Assembly: GCA_039654915.1 (NCBI GenBank)
Contig: CM077600.1
Span: forward strand, 29,757,992-29,821,991
Length of the DNA: 64,000 nucleotides
Direction: 5' to 3'
DNA from: Aquilaria yunnanensis
Taxonomy: Eukaryota > Streptophyta > Magnoliopsida > Malvales > Thymelaeaceae
Shown: positions 11,595-23,271 of the stretch, piece after piece
How positions within the stretch are numbered: the stretch's first letter is position 1
Layout of the letters: each line of letters starts with the position of its first letter
The notes under the pieces: generated by a model
What the model was told of the DNA's origin: nothing
Seen by the model: the letters and a program-made list of their open reading frames with translations, nothing else
Databases searched by the model: none
Program-made: the position numbers and the translations under genes

Positions 11595-14500
11595 TCATAA
11601 TCCATTTCCTGCCAGGCTAGAACTACTAGTTTTAGCTAGTTCCAGAGCCGACAAAGGCAGTGAACCTTGGCAACAGCAGCCATGTAGTCCTCAGACCTGA
11701 ACAGAATCGATATTGTACTTGTTTTCGCCTTACTTTAATCCCAGAGACAACATAAAGATAACTACAAAAAGAAAGAGATGATTTCTCAGTTCAAACCTTT
11801 GTCCATAAGGAGACTGACAAGCTGCTACAATGTGAACTTTTGCATCTTCCGGTTTCCTCTGCAGAGATGAAAATTTGTAAGTGGTGCTCATCAAAGGTCT
11901 TCACACTACTGGATAAAGGTCCTGCGGGCTCCAGAGTTCCATAAATTAAAATGGAAGGAGTACTTCAATCTTTAGAGAAATAAAAGAATCAATATTAAAT
12001 CACACCCATTTACACACCATACATACCACTCGATTTTTGGTGGGATCTTGTGGTTTGTCTTAAACCATAAAAGTGACAAATTACAAAGTAAAGAGAAATA
12101 GACCACTTGAGGCCGGGTTTGAAGTAACACTTCAACTTCACATTGAGCAGAATGATCAGGTACTTGTCATTTTCATTTAAGAAATCAAAAACTCTCCAGG
12201 AGCAAGCAAGTTCACCAAGTGTCTATTTGTATTGGTTTGGATTCTGAAGTTGCATAGGGTACCAAGCAAAGTATTGCATATCCTCAACAACCATGGAGGA
12301 TCTACGAGAAGGCAGTCATTTTGATGCCTAAAACTGATGGTAATGGCATGCATAATGTAATACAGATAAATGCAGTCAATAAGCTTTTAGCTATTTAAGA
12401 TATTTCTGTGTATATCATTTTCTATGTATCTCTTATCCATTACTCCATGTATCTATCTTAGCGTACTGTATAAATGCTTGAAGTCAATGCAATACATTGT
12501 GATTGAGTTCCACCAAACCTAAACTGTTATATGGTATCAGAGCATTAAGTGCTCCTAAAAGCTTCTCCCCTTTGAACCCAATTATGACAGATGAGAATTC
12601 CTTATCACCCACTTCATCTGTGCACCCCTTTGAACCACCAGAAAAGAAGCTAATCTCCACCAATGCCTCCTCCCAAGTGCCCATCAAACTTACTCATCAT
12701 AAATTCCCCTCTTGGAAAGCTCAATTCCTGCCCCTTCTTGAAGGCTCAGGCTTGACAGGTTACGTCGATGGATCACTTCCTCCACCATCACAAACCATTG
12801 CCAACTATGATACTACCATTGTTAAATCGGAGTACACCTTCTGGAAACAACAAGACAAACTGCTTCTCAACACAGTCTTCTCTTCAACTTCAGAGCCGGT
12901 CTTAGCACTCATTGCTACAGCCACTACATCAAAGGAGGCATGGTCACAAATTCAAACACTAATTGCCAACAAATCAAGATCAAGGATCATGTCACTCAAG
13001 GAGAAACTTCACTCTCCCAGCTCTGAAAAATCAATTCCTGATTATCTACAGTTTATCAAGACAACAGCTGATGAACTTGCAGTAGTGCATGAGCCACTCA
13101 AGGACGATGGCATAGTTCTATACACCTTGGACAGTCTCAGCAATGAATATAAGGAGATCTCAGCAGTGATCCGAGCACCAGACATGCCAATCTCCTTTGC
13201 TAAATTTCATGATAAGTTGGTTGTTTATGATAGTTTTCTTAAACGATTTGAGAACACTGATAGTACTCACTCTATTGTCGAAGCCAATGTTTCTACCAAG
13301 CAGGGACAAAAGAAGGATGGACTGCTTCCAAGGCCTCAAGGAAGTCCATGCTTGAACAAACCCAACCAAGCACGAAGTGCTAATGGCAACAGGCCAAGAT
13401 CATGAGGCTTCTCTCAAACGGACGACATACCTCATTGCCATTATTGCAATAAACTTGGTCATACAGCCAACATCTGTTGGCATGTCAAGCTGAATGAGCA
13501 AAACCCTCCACCACCTCCTCGTGCCCATGCTGCAGTTCAAAAGTCAACTCGGAGATGGATAATTGACTCTAGAGCCTCTCACCATGCAATCTGGATCTTG
13601 CAAATCTAAATATCAACAATGAATCTGATGGAACAGATGAGCTGGTAATAAGAGATAGCGCAGGTTTCAACATTTCTCATTTTGGCACCTCTTACCTTAC
13701 TACTCCCAGTAATACCACCTTCTCCTTGCACAATACACTTTGTGTCCCTCAACTAAGCCAAAAACCTCATTTCTGCCTCAAAATTCCATGCCACTAACAA
13801 TGTCTCTGTTAAATAATGTTCTTAGTTCCAGTAAAACGATTTTCCTATTAAACCCTATGAGCATATAATGGATAAGGTCCTGAAAGTTTATTTTTTGTAT
13901 GGCATTGATCAATTCGCTTACTCGTAAAGCTTTTGATGGGTCTACTGCAATGAATTGAAAAATCTCATCTGGTCTAATATTGTAGGACAAGACAAATGTC
14001 ATGCCAACAAACCTCTGATTCATAATAAAGTCCAGCATATAGAGACGCATAGAAGAACTCATCATCACGGCCTTTGAATCCAGCAACAAACTGTACACGA
14101 AAATTGGTGATCTTAGCTTTTTGAATGGCAAAGAAATTTTATTAATTAAAAAGGTAAAATTAGGCAAGAAGTACCAGCCAAAGACTGGAAAAATCATGCG
14201 ACCCATTTAGAAAAGAAGCAAAACCTCCCATCCACCCCAATTTTTACATGCTAAATAGAACCCTGCATGAGAGAGGCTGGAACTCTTGACCTCGGGATAA
14301 CTTAAAAGCTATGAGATGTATGTGCTAGCGAACCTCAAATGAATGCTATTGCACTGACTCGCATACTGAAATGAAAAAAATTCAATACATAAATAACTTG
14401 AGTCTTATAAACATTTTTAGGCTCATGAAAAGAACCATCTATTGAGGTTCCTGCTGCTGTGACATATGAGTTTCACGGATCACTAGAGAAAAAAGGAACA

Positions 14501-16022
14501 CACATTTTCTGGGTGAGATGTGCAGATGCACAGTGACTAAGTACAACACATTTAAATTTGTTGGGGTTCCACTTGTACCTTTTCTGGATCACCACCATCC
14601 TTGAACATTTCATAAGCTTCTCGCATGACAGATCGTGGATCTCTTCCCACCTGCACTCAGCTGCTAACCAACTAAACTTACAGATTTTATACATGCATAC
14701 ATACATCCATATATATATATATATATATATATGGATGTATGTGTGCATGGATATATATATGTATGTATGTATGCATGTATGGATGTATTTACGTGTGTGT
14801 GTGTGTGTTATCCCAACTTTTACCTTCTAAGTCCAGCCTTAAAACATGATGTAACTATCTCTTTGCAATAGGAATGACTGAAAGTAACTAGCCTAAAGCA
14901 TAAATATCACAACATTCACATGTATCTGATGTTGTCCTAGTAAATAGTAGTTCACTAGTTCAGCATTGTCATTTCTGATCTTCAAAAATCAGGTGACATT
15001 TTGTTGGGCGACTACTTAACTTGGCAACATTACCTCAAGAAATCGTTTCCTTGCTTCCTCAACTCCATACAACTGAGCGTCACAAAGAAAGCTCCAAATT
15101 GACTCTTCTGTATCATTTGGGTTCTTCGCTACATCTAATCTAAACTGTTCTGCACCTTCTTTGAACCTGAAAAGAAGATACATATGCACCTAACTTCAAT
15201 ATCTTCACAGTACACATCAAGATCTTGAAAAACCAAAAAGCATACTGCTTCATAATCATTCCTTTGCATCTCATTGGTACCAGCAACTTTAGATTCTTAT
15301 CCAATGAGGCCTAGGTACATAAAAGAAAAAAACCACAGCATAACAATCCCTTCCTCTTATTCTGTTTTTGCTTCCTCAACATTTAGTCCAAGTTGAATGT
15401 TGTCGACAGACAGAAAGAAACTTTAGTGCGCAGAAAACCATTACCTGTCAAGATAGTACAGTGAGAGACCCCTCTGCCAAAGATCTATAACAGCCATTTT
15501 CAAATCAAAATTACGTCAATTGCTTCAAATAAGTAAACGGGATCTTCAAACTTAGGAAAAGAAGAGGAAGCGCTATTGAAAAACCTACACTCCTTTTGTC
15601 TGCAATCCAACTCTATGGCCCTGTCAAATTCTTGCATGGATCCTTCCAAATCACCCTTGAAAACCAGAAAAGCCAAAATCAATCACTGTGTTAGGGAAAA
15701 GAAGGCCCAGCCAGTGAACTTAAGAAAACGCAAATGAATCGACCTGTCTGAATAGTAACATTCCACGTCTAACAGCAATGACAGCTTCAGGGTCCCAGCT
15801 GTTGTTACTTCCGGTTAAAGCGTCCCAAATTCCAGAAACAGAAGTGAGGAACAATCTTCTTCTTGAGGAAGTGAGAGCCGGGAGGTGGAGATTATGGATG
15901 GGTTGGCTAAGAAAGCAGAATTCACTAGTGTTTGGATTGAAGGAAAAGGGAGGAACAAAATGGGAAGAGTTAGAGGAAGAAATCGAAAAATGTCTGGGTC
16001 TGATGAACTGGCTTAAGGTCAT
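11595..16022 (-). CDS. plastid-targeted TPR-like protein, complete eight-exon gene
   Basis: Conserved plant TPR-like protein of unknown biochemical role. Minus-strand exons: 16022-15744, 15655-15589, 15484-15445, 15166-15034, 14650-14579, 14090-14013, 11858-11797, 11697-11595. They sum to 834 nt, 277 aa, with all junctions GT-AG and in frame. Residues 1 to about 60 are rich in S and R and poor in acids, like a chloroplast transit peptide. TPR-like helices follow (GDLEGSMQEFDRAIELD at 94-110; YLWQRGLSLYYLDRFKEGAE at 116-135). Further on come NPNDTEESIW, VGRDPRSVMREAYEMF, EFFYASLYAGLYYES, HIVAACQSPYGQR and DYMAAVAKVHCLC, a motif order I recognise from this plant family. Intron 6 (14012-11859, 2.15 kb) is enlarged by a copia fragment in opposite orientation. 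Reading through the intron 5 donor gives a spurious stop at 14552. A truncated second copy lies near 59-61 kb. Confidence 0.88.
12532..12543 (+). promoter_or_regulatory. retrotransposon primer-binding site (initiator tRNA-Met)
   Basis: tggtatcagagc is the usual initiator-methionine tRNA primer site of plant copia elements. It lies 52 bases upstream of the gag ATG, which marks the sequence to its left as the 5' LTR. Confidence 0.85.
12584..13610 (+). pseudogene. copia gag-protease fragment, broken
   Basis: Gag starts at the ATG at 12584 (MTDENSLSPTSS), and a copia-type gag domain (HHKFPSWKAQFLPLLEGSGL; WSQIQTLIANKSRSRIMSLK) runs to a TGA at 13403-13405. The same codon is CGA in the copy at 58.3 kb, so this is a C-to-T nonsense change. 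In the same frame a CCHC zinc knuckle follows (CHYCNKLGHTANIC, 13436-13477), then the protease site, here IIDSRASHH instead of the IDSGATHH seen in the second copy. A frameshift directly after HHA is shared by both copies, with recognisable protease sequence continuing in another frame to about 13800. No functional product is expected. Confidence 0.85.
14696..14811. repeat. compound microsatellite (AT, GTAT, GT)
   Basis: An AT run is flanked by acatcc/ggatgt words that form a palindrome, followed by GTAT and GT runs, all within TPR intron 5. The GT run is longer in copy B (59692-59716). Confidence 0.85.
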
Positions 16023-16199
16023 GATTATGGCAAGAGCAACAATTTCAGAAGCAGAGCACCGTTCTGTTTGGTTGGCCCGTAGCCAGCCCCCGGAGAGGAG
16101 GGGATGAGGTGGGGATATATTCGGGTCGGGACCCGGGAAAACTTTTTCATTTTTGTTACCGGCGAAAGCTTGATCTTAAATAATTTATTTTTATTTTTA

Positions 16200-16495
16200 T
16201 ACTACCTCCGTCACATTTTAGTTGAAACATTTATCTAGACACGAAGATTAAGGTGTATGTAATTTATATTAATTTTTTATATAGTAAAAGTTTAAATAAT
16301 GATTAAAAAAGAAAAGATTCTTTTTTGGGTTTTGTGCAATGAGAAATTAAGTGGATATTAAAAAAAAAATATTTATTGGGTTTTGTGTAAAATGATTATT
16401 TAATTGTTTAAACTTTTTCAAAAAATGAAACGTTTCAACCTTTTGGGACATCCCAAAAATGAATATGTTTCAAGTAAATTGGGACGGAAGGAGTA
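16200..16495. mobile_element. Tc1/mariner (Stowaway-type) MITE
   Basis: The ends are inverted copies: ctacctccgtcacattttag on the left and gggacggaaggag on the right, each beside a TA. The length is about 296 bases with no coding capacity. The ctccctccgtccc-like end and TA target are typical of mariner-derived MITEs. It is present at the same place in copy B. Confidence 0.75.
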
Positions 16496-16722
16496 TTTTT
16501 TATTTGAACTAATTTTATTTAAAAGCTAATATCATGTAGGTATAATAATATATTAAAAATATAATTTTTATAAGCATACTAAATTTTTTATGATCTTTTC
16601 TAGTTTTAGGTATTAAAAAAATTCATAAAAAATTAATAATATCTTGAAAATTTACTTTCAAATAGATTATTGCATCTACATAATATTGGTTTTCAAATAA
16701 AATAAGTTTCAAATAAAAAATA
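16496..16722. mobile_element. foldback MITE next to the mariner MITE
   Basis: Two inverted arms of about 45 bases: ttttttatttgaactaattt on the left, and on the right a segment whose reverse complement reads ttttttatttgaaacttatt. It directly abuts the preceding MITE and has a homologous copy at 61360-61585. Confidence 0.55.
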
Positions 16723-19700
16723 TATAAAAATAAAAAATAAGTCATTTCGAATTAAGTTAACTTAAGCTAAAATTAATTGGCTCTTAACCAGCCTCACCCT
16801 CATGTCATCCTGTTAGGAAGCCTCTCCTTGCGTGTCAAGAACAAAGGGTTAATTGCACGATTAGATTCTACTATTTAATTATTATTTCAGTTTTAATCTC
16901 AAACTTTAACTTGCACATTTCAACTGTCTAACTTCATTTAAACGTTTCATTTTTTGAATCTTTAAGTGATGAAACTCTTTAGTTCAAATGGAAAACATTG
17001 CGTCAGTATAAAATTGTAAGAAAAAATGTTAACTTTAACCCCTGAAAACTTTTTCATTTAATAAAGAATCCTTAAAACATTGAAATCTAAAAAAAAACTC
17101 TCTTTCTCATCTTAGCCTCTCTCTTCAGTCTTTAATGCAAATGCCACCAGTAACAAATAAAATAGGCATTCAATCAAACATGTGCTCCGCCTTTGCTTGA
17201 AGAACTGCTTGTTTACACTTTCCCAAAATTTCCACCCCTAGTATCTGTCAATTTATTTCTTCCAACAGAAATCCCCCTCAAAATGATACCACCACCAACC
17301 AACTTGATAAACTTATATTTATTATATTTATTTCTCTCATATTTAGTATGTTTTAATATGTTTTGAACCTTAAAGATATATTTTGAGCATGTTTTGTAGC
17401 TTAGAGCATATCTGGACTCAATTGATTGAAAATGAATTTAATTTGTAATTTTACACGTTTTAATTTAGTTGTGTTCTTTTAGAATTTTGACAGATTGGTG
17501 ATATTCCAGTAGAAAAATCATATCTTAAACTAAAGAGATCGGAATTGAGTGATTCTTAATTCATTGGAAAGCTAACATCTGGAGCTACAAATCACATTCA
17601 GACCATGGAACCCATTTTCCACGTTAAGAGGGTCAAATTTAGCTTCAAAGTCACGATTTGCGAGTCATCACTAGTTCAGAAGCAGTTGTGGTATTTTGAG
17701 CATATCTTTGGCTGTAGATGTCCGTTTTATTCAATTCAAGTGTCATTCTGAAGATAAGAAAGAGATCTACAACTTTAATGCTTTGAGTTTTGAGAAATAA
17801 TGACTGCATCAAGGTCGAATCTTAGCTTGAAGTTGCTGCTACTGTTCCGGAGTATTGCTTGGCTAACAATTTTGAAACCTTTTAATTAGTTTGAATCTTT
17901 TTATTTGTGTGGGGTACTTTTGTAATAATGTAGGAAGTTTAGGGATTTTTGTGGATTTAACCACATTAGGTTAGCTATATTAGAATAAAGGAGCAACTGC
18001 CGAAAGGGTCCTCTCCTTCCCCAACTCTTTTTGTGTTCTTTTTTTTTTCTTTTCTTTTTAGTGTTTTTTTTTATTTTTAGTTGAAGGAGACTGAAACCCC
18101 GAATTCTTCAGCACTGTAAGATCAAAGTTATTTTTATTCATTCAATTAATATTTTGAGTATTGGATGTTCTTCCATGATTAATTTCATGATTATTTCGTT
18201 TATATGCTAGGAGGCATACTAGTTGTTATTCGAATTCAATCTACTGCTAGGTTAGAAATCAAATTCATAATTGTTTGGTTTCTCTAATCTGTGAAGCAAT
18301 TAAGGTTAGTGATTTGTTGCGTCAGAAATTATTAGGTATTAAAGAGAACATTCAACTAAATTAAATGCAACTACTTGTGTTTGTGTTATTTAGTTTCATC
18401 GATCTCTCTAATTTTTAATGCAATTGTTAAATTAAATCAAAGTGCTTGTCTTAGGTTGTATAACAGTTAGGGTTAATTAGATCGCTTGTTTTCAGATTAA
18501 CTACAACTAAGGAGAGGTAGGAAGATAACTCCAACGATGAATATTTAAAGTCTTGATTGATCTATCTATGCATCGATGATCAATTGTATGAATTCGGTAG
18601 TGAATGTTAACTGATGCTAAAGTTTGAATTCTTGATTGTTTTGTTGGTTTATTACTTGATAAGTTTCTTAATTTTTGTTCTGTAATCATTTTTTTATTTT
18701 ATTTCATTTTTTTATTGCAAACAATCCCCCATAATCTTTTATTTCAGTTTTTTGTCAGGAAGCTTTTAGATAAACAATTTCCCTTGGGATTCGACCTGAT
18801 TTCCACTGCTATACTACAAATTTATTTATTTTGAGTTGTTACTGATACCAAAACTATTTTTTGTGATTTCGACGAACGACCACAATTCTAACAAGAAATG
18901 ACTGTGACATTCTCCAATGTCCACCCCCTCGATCATTCTCCAATGAAATCATTGTTGAATCATCCCATAAACTCTGACGTATCTCCCCCCTTACCTAACA
19001 TTATTCCCCCCTCCAACTCATGCTTCAACGATCCCTCCATTGTTGATGTTGTTCTCTACCTCTTTTTTTTAGAGTTTGCCCTTCGATCCCATCGTCGTTG
19101 TTGCTATCGCCGATGCCAGCTCTTACAATGTGCAGATCTACCTTCATTTTAATGTTATCACTTTTTCCAAGTACCTCATTGCCTTATATTTCCTATTGTT
19201 GCAAGCCCCACATAAATAAAAACGACAACAATAGTAGTGAAATTTTGGGGACTAGCGATTTGATTCATCTAAATCTCCAAGTTGAAATCTGCTTTGGACC
19301 ATTTTCTAAGGGAAGGGACGGGGACGAAGGACGAAAGCTGGGGACATAGGACATGGGTGGTCGGAGGGTGAGGGCTAAAGACAGGGGAGGGTGGAAAGGG
19401 AGGCTGAGATGAGGAAGAGAGTTTTTTTTTTGTTAGATTTCAATGTTCTAAGGATTTTTTGTTAAAGGAAAAAAAATTTATATGTTAACGTCAATATTTT
19501 TCCCTACAATTTTGTGCTGACGTGGTGTATTTTGTTTGAACTAATGAGTTCTGTCACCCAAATATCTAAAATGAAATGTTTAAATGAGGTTAGGGAGTCG
19601 AAACGGGTTAGTTAGAGGCTAAGGTTAAAATTGAAATAATAATTAAATGTTAGGGTCTAATCATGCATTTAACCCCAAGAACAAGAGTCAAATGAAATTA

Positions 19701-19776
19701 TATATATATATAAGATATGGCTGTGACACTTTTTAAATTTTGAGAAATATGTAAATGACTATTTATTTTTCTTTTA
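16723..19776. other. duplicated non-coding DNA, no gene seen
   Basis: AT-rich sequence with short frames only. Most of it is kept in copy B (61.6-64.0 kb) with many differences and no sign of coding constraint. Its identity is unknown. Confidence 0.45.
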
Positions 19777-20004
19777 TACTCTATCAATCCCAAATTATTT
19801 ACACCATTTTCTTTATCTTTTTATTTAAATTTGACTTAAATTAATTTATATTAATATTTTTAAAAAAATTTAAAAAATGTATATTTAAAAATCATAAAAC
19901 TTATAGTTTTAAATATATTTTATAAAAAAATTAGTAAATATTAATATAAATAAATTAAAGTAAAACATCTGAAATCGTGTAAAAATTTTGAGATGTACGA
20001 AGTA
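19777..20004. mobile_element. decayed mariner-type MITE
   Basis: Left end tactctatcaatcccaaatt. The right end, reverse complemented, reads agtacttcgtacatctcaaa. The inner arms share ttttacac-like sequence. About 228 bases, AT-rich, non-coding. Confidence 0.45.
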
Positions 20005-20162
20005 CTTATCAGGGGTCATATGGTAGCTAGCAATGAGCAAAAGAAACTCCTTAACAATTAAGCTCGGAGGGCTAAAGTTCGTCGTCATTCCTTAAACAAA
20101 GTTTTGGACTTACGAATTAACAAATATATTTAGGAACAATTACTAAAATTTTGTGAGATATT

Positions 20163-20170
20163 GTCAAACC
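20163..20170. repeat. 8-bp target duplication, left of hAT
   Basis: gtcaaacc, identical to 23264-23271 on the other side of the element. Confidence 0.92.
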
Positions 20171-23100
20171 TAGAGGTGGGACGTAGGCCGGGTTGGCCCG
20201 GACCGAACCGGGACCGCCCCGCCCCGCAAGAGGCCCACAATTTTATGGGCCGAATATGGGCCCAATAGGAGGAGGGGGACGCAAAAAAGACCGGCCAGGA
20301 CCAGACGAACTCGCCAGCCCGGACCGCCCCTCCCCGCCCCGCTGACCCGCGCGCAACGGCTCTATAACATAAACCTGCTGCAAAACTTTTTTTTTTTAAA
20401 AAGGGCTAATTACACAGCAGGCCCTCTAACGGTTTTCTGCTCCATTTCAGCCCCCAAAATTTTATTTTTGCCCCTCCCAACAACTAAATGTCAAGGACTT
20501 TTTTGTCAAACTAATTTTTCCCCTCCCCCTATAAATACCAATGCCATTTTCACTCAATCCTCACACAATCACTCAACCTCTCTTCTTCATCTACTATATT
20601 CTCTCAACCATTCTCCTTATTTTCTTAATTTCTTCCAAATTTCTTACTAATCTCTCCCTAATATCTTCATAATCCTCTCTTGATTTTGCATTAATCACTA
20701 CTATTAGTACGTGAGTTATGGCTTCAAAAGGAAAGGGCAAGTCAACAGATAGTTCATCTTCCCGCAACACAGGCCTCCGAGCCTTGTTCCGTCGTCGATT
20801 TCGGCGCGTCGATAAAGGCATTTCAATTCAAGAGTTTCACGACGATGATGCCGGAATCGATATGACGAATTATGATTTGGGTCTTGACGATCAATTATCC
20901 GATGATGAAGTGGAAGAGTTGGATGCGATGGCGTCTGAGAATCCGTCAACAGAACCGACGCCTACAAGTCATGAACCCGGCATGGAGGGAACTCAAGCAC
21001 AAGATAAATCCACGAGATTAACTGCTTGGGTTTGGGAGCATTATGAGCTCATAAATGAATGGGAGTCGAGGTACGGAAAATGCAAACATTGCGGGAAAAA
21101 TTTGTGCATAGAAAGAATTCAGGCACTGGAACGCTGAAGAGGCATCTTGAAAATCAACATGCTAACATCCTCCCTAGTACCAGGACTAGTTCTGGAGGAC
21201 AAACACAACTTGGGTCTACAACCGGCGCCGGCGGACTAGGTATATTTCGTTTTAACCAACAATCTTGTAGAGAAGGTATGGTAAATTGGATGATGCTTAC
21301 CGAAAAACCTTTTTCACGAGCTGAAGATGTCCACCTAGAATCTTGGATAAAATCAGAATTAAATCCTGCATTTAGAAAAGTATCTAGGAAAACTGCTAGG
21401 AAAGAAAGCTTTAGACAATTTGAAACCGGAAAATCAGATTTGCAAGCATATTTTTCTGCTCTTGATCATTGTGTAGCATTTACTTCTGATATGTGGACAT
21501 CACCTATAGGTCAATCATTCTATTGTGTTACTTCTAATTGGATTGATTCTGATTTGATAATGCAAAAACGAATTTTGTCATTTAAGGTTATTGAAACAGA
21601 TCATACTGGTTTTCAAATATTTAATTGTATCTTAGAAACTTTACGTGATTATTTTTGTACTGATAAAGTTCTGTGCATTTCATTTGATAATGCTTCAAAT
21701 AATGATGTTGCCGCTCGCCTTTTGAGTCAAAACTTAAAACCACCGCTCAACGGTGCATTTTTTCACATTAGATGCATGTGCCATATTTTAAACATTTGTG
21801 TGCAAAAAGGTTTAGAAGTTCTCCAAAATGAGATTTTGCCTATTCAAAACTCATTAAAGTATTTGATGTCTAAACCTGCTATTTTTCATGAATTTAAAAG
21901 CTTTTGTATTGAAAATCAAAAACCATTTTCTTGGAAACGGTTTAAATTGGATTGCCCAACCCGCTGGAACTCCACATTTTTTATGTTGCAAGATGCATTA
22001 CCGTATGCAAATTTGTTGTCACATTTCATGAATTTACAAATGGGTTCTGAATTTCTTACGACTGAAATTTGGGAGAAATGTTCCAAAACCGGTGAATTGC
22101 TTAAGTTTTTTTACGAGGCAACTAAATTTTTCTCTGGTGTTTACTACCCAACAAGTCATCAAGTTTTGTTTCATTTAGTGAACATCACATATGCTTTACA
22201 TTAATTTAAAAATGATGAGTTCTTAAAACCAACTGTTGAAGCCAAGCGGGCTAAGTGGCTTCAATATTTCTCAAACATTCCACCTATCTTTTTAGTCGCT
22301 TCTTTACTTGACCCGTATGTAAAATTAACGGGCACAACAACACTGCTTGAAGGAATTTTTCATACTTATTTAGAAATGTCTCATATAAATGTTTTGGCTA
22401 TGTCTGCTTTTGCTTCCGAGTACTTGCATTCTTTATACAAGTTATATTGTGATCGGCATTCGGATAAGGTAAGATCCGAAGCTTCTCAAACTGAGCCTCT
22501 AAGGAGATCAATCTCCTCAAGATTCAACCCGGCGCTCCAAATGCTCAAACGACCTCGACCGATGACATCGGGATTAGCTGAGGTCGATGACTATCTTAAC
22601 ACATCATTAGAGACAAGCGACATCGACATCTTGGAGTGGTGGAAACAAAAGAGATCAAGATTTCTGATCTTGTTGATAATCGCACAAGAAATTCTTGCCG
22701 TTCCAGTATCGACCGTTTCATCTGAGGCAGCGTTTCGTGCCGGAAAACGGGTGATAACAGAAAAACGGTCAAGATTGACACCCGACGCGGTAGAAGTATG
22801 CATGTACAACCGAGGTTGGGGCCTCGCAGCACTCCGACATCAAGACCAAAAGAGTTCGGATGATGAGGTAATATCCGATACCGAAAGTTGAATTTTTTTC
22901 TTTCAATCATATATGTAGTTTGTATTTGATCTGATTATGCTGTTCAGCACAGATCATAGGTTTCTATTATTTATCATTTTCGGAACGTTTTTGCCATTTC
23001 AAAATGTAAGGCACGTTCCGATTATTTGTAAGTGCCATTTGACTTTTTAACTTAATAAAACTTACACCGGAGGTGGTGTTTTTTCTTAAAAATATTTATG

Positions 23101-23263
23101 ACTTATATAATTAATAATTGTTCTATTTTATATATATATATTTTTTAACAAAAAAAAATGAAACCCGCCCCGCCCGGCCCCGGGACCAGCGTCGCCCCGC
23201 CTAGAGCCAGTCCGTGCCCAGGCCTCAGGACTCAGGCCCGGGCCGGCCTGGTTCCCACCTCTA
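20171..23263 (+). mobile_element. near-intact hAT-superfamily DNA transposon (3,093 bp)
   Basis: The ends are inverted repeats starting tagaggtggga (left) and, reverse complemented, tagaggtgggaaccaggcc (right), flanked by a perfect 8-bp duplication gtcaaacc. Both subterminal regions are rich in G and C. They repeat ccgg, cccgcc and ggcccg words, the likely transposase-binding regions. The single gene has a TATA-like tataaatacc near 20530 and a 3' UTR with aataaaac near 23054. The perfect duplication and few lesions point to a young insertion. Confidence 0.93.
20718..22891 (+). pseudogene. hAT transposase (RICESLEEPER/DAYSLEEPER-like), two lesions
   Basis: Would be about 724 aa. It starts at the ATG 20718 with an acidic N-terminal region. 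A BED-type zinc finger follows (CKHC at about residue 122, then HLENQH). A one-base loss near 21105-21115 lies inside the finger and moves the frame; the main frame then runs to a TAA at 22202-22204 and continues in the same frame to the stop at 22889-22891. The RNase-H-like core shows FTSDMWTS and SFDNASNND, each holding a candidate catalytic aspartate, and the RCMCHILNIC motif. A DUF4413-like region follows (KNDEFLKPT, FLVASLLDPYVKL). The C-terminal hAT dimerisation region is complete (DILEWWKQKRSRF, AVPVSTVSSEAAF). Apart from the frameshift and one stop it looks undamaged. It cannot act as it stands but might be complemented. Confidence 0.9.
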
Positions 23264-23271
23264 GTCAAACC
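23264..23271. repeat. 8-bp target duplication, right of hAT
   Basis: gtcaaacc, a perfect match to 20163-20170. Confidence 0.92.

Larger units (their letters stand above)
12339..13812 (+). mobile_element. truncated Ty1/copia retrotransposon in intron 6 of the TPR gene
   Basis: A 5' LTR-like stretch has a TATA box (tataaatg, near 12470). It is followed by a primer-binding site, gag, a CCHC knuckle and the start of protease. The homology stops near 13812, next to host intron sequence. Integrase, reverse transcriptase and a 3' LTR are absent. The left boundary is approximate because I could not identify the LTR's first bases or a target duplication. The element runs opposite to the host gene. 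Confidence 0.75.
13211..19180. repeat. segmental duplication, copy A
   Basis: Matches 58111-64000 in direct orientation with scattered substitutions and small indels. The left edge is abrupt, inside the copia gag at gataagttgg. The right edge lies beyond the window in copy B. It contains the 3' part of the copia fragment, TPR exons 1-6, two MITEs and non-coding DNA. Confidence 0.92.

Noticed and set aside
13778..14206. 142-aa open frame on the minus strand (and its twin at 58680-59108)
   Set aside because: It overlaps TPR exon 6 in the wrong frame plus intron. The correct exon 14090-14013 explains the conservation between copies.
14473..14748. Open frame over the AT/GTAT microsatellite
   Set aside because: Translation of simple repeats and of TPR exon 5 in a wrong frame.
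15778..16107. 109-aa plus-strand frame (and 60646-60975)
   Set aside because: Antisense of TPR exon 1; the minus-strand reading has the transit peptide and splices in frame.
18898..19349. Open frames near the end of duplication copy A
   Set aside because: Not kept in frame in copy B and no recognisable protein content.
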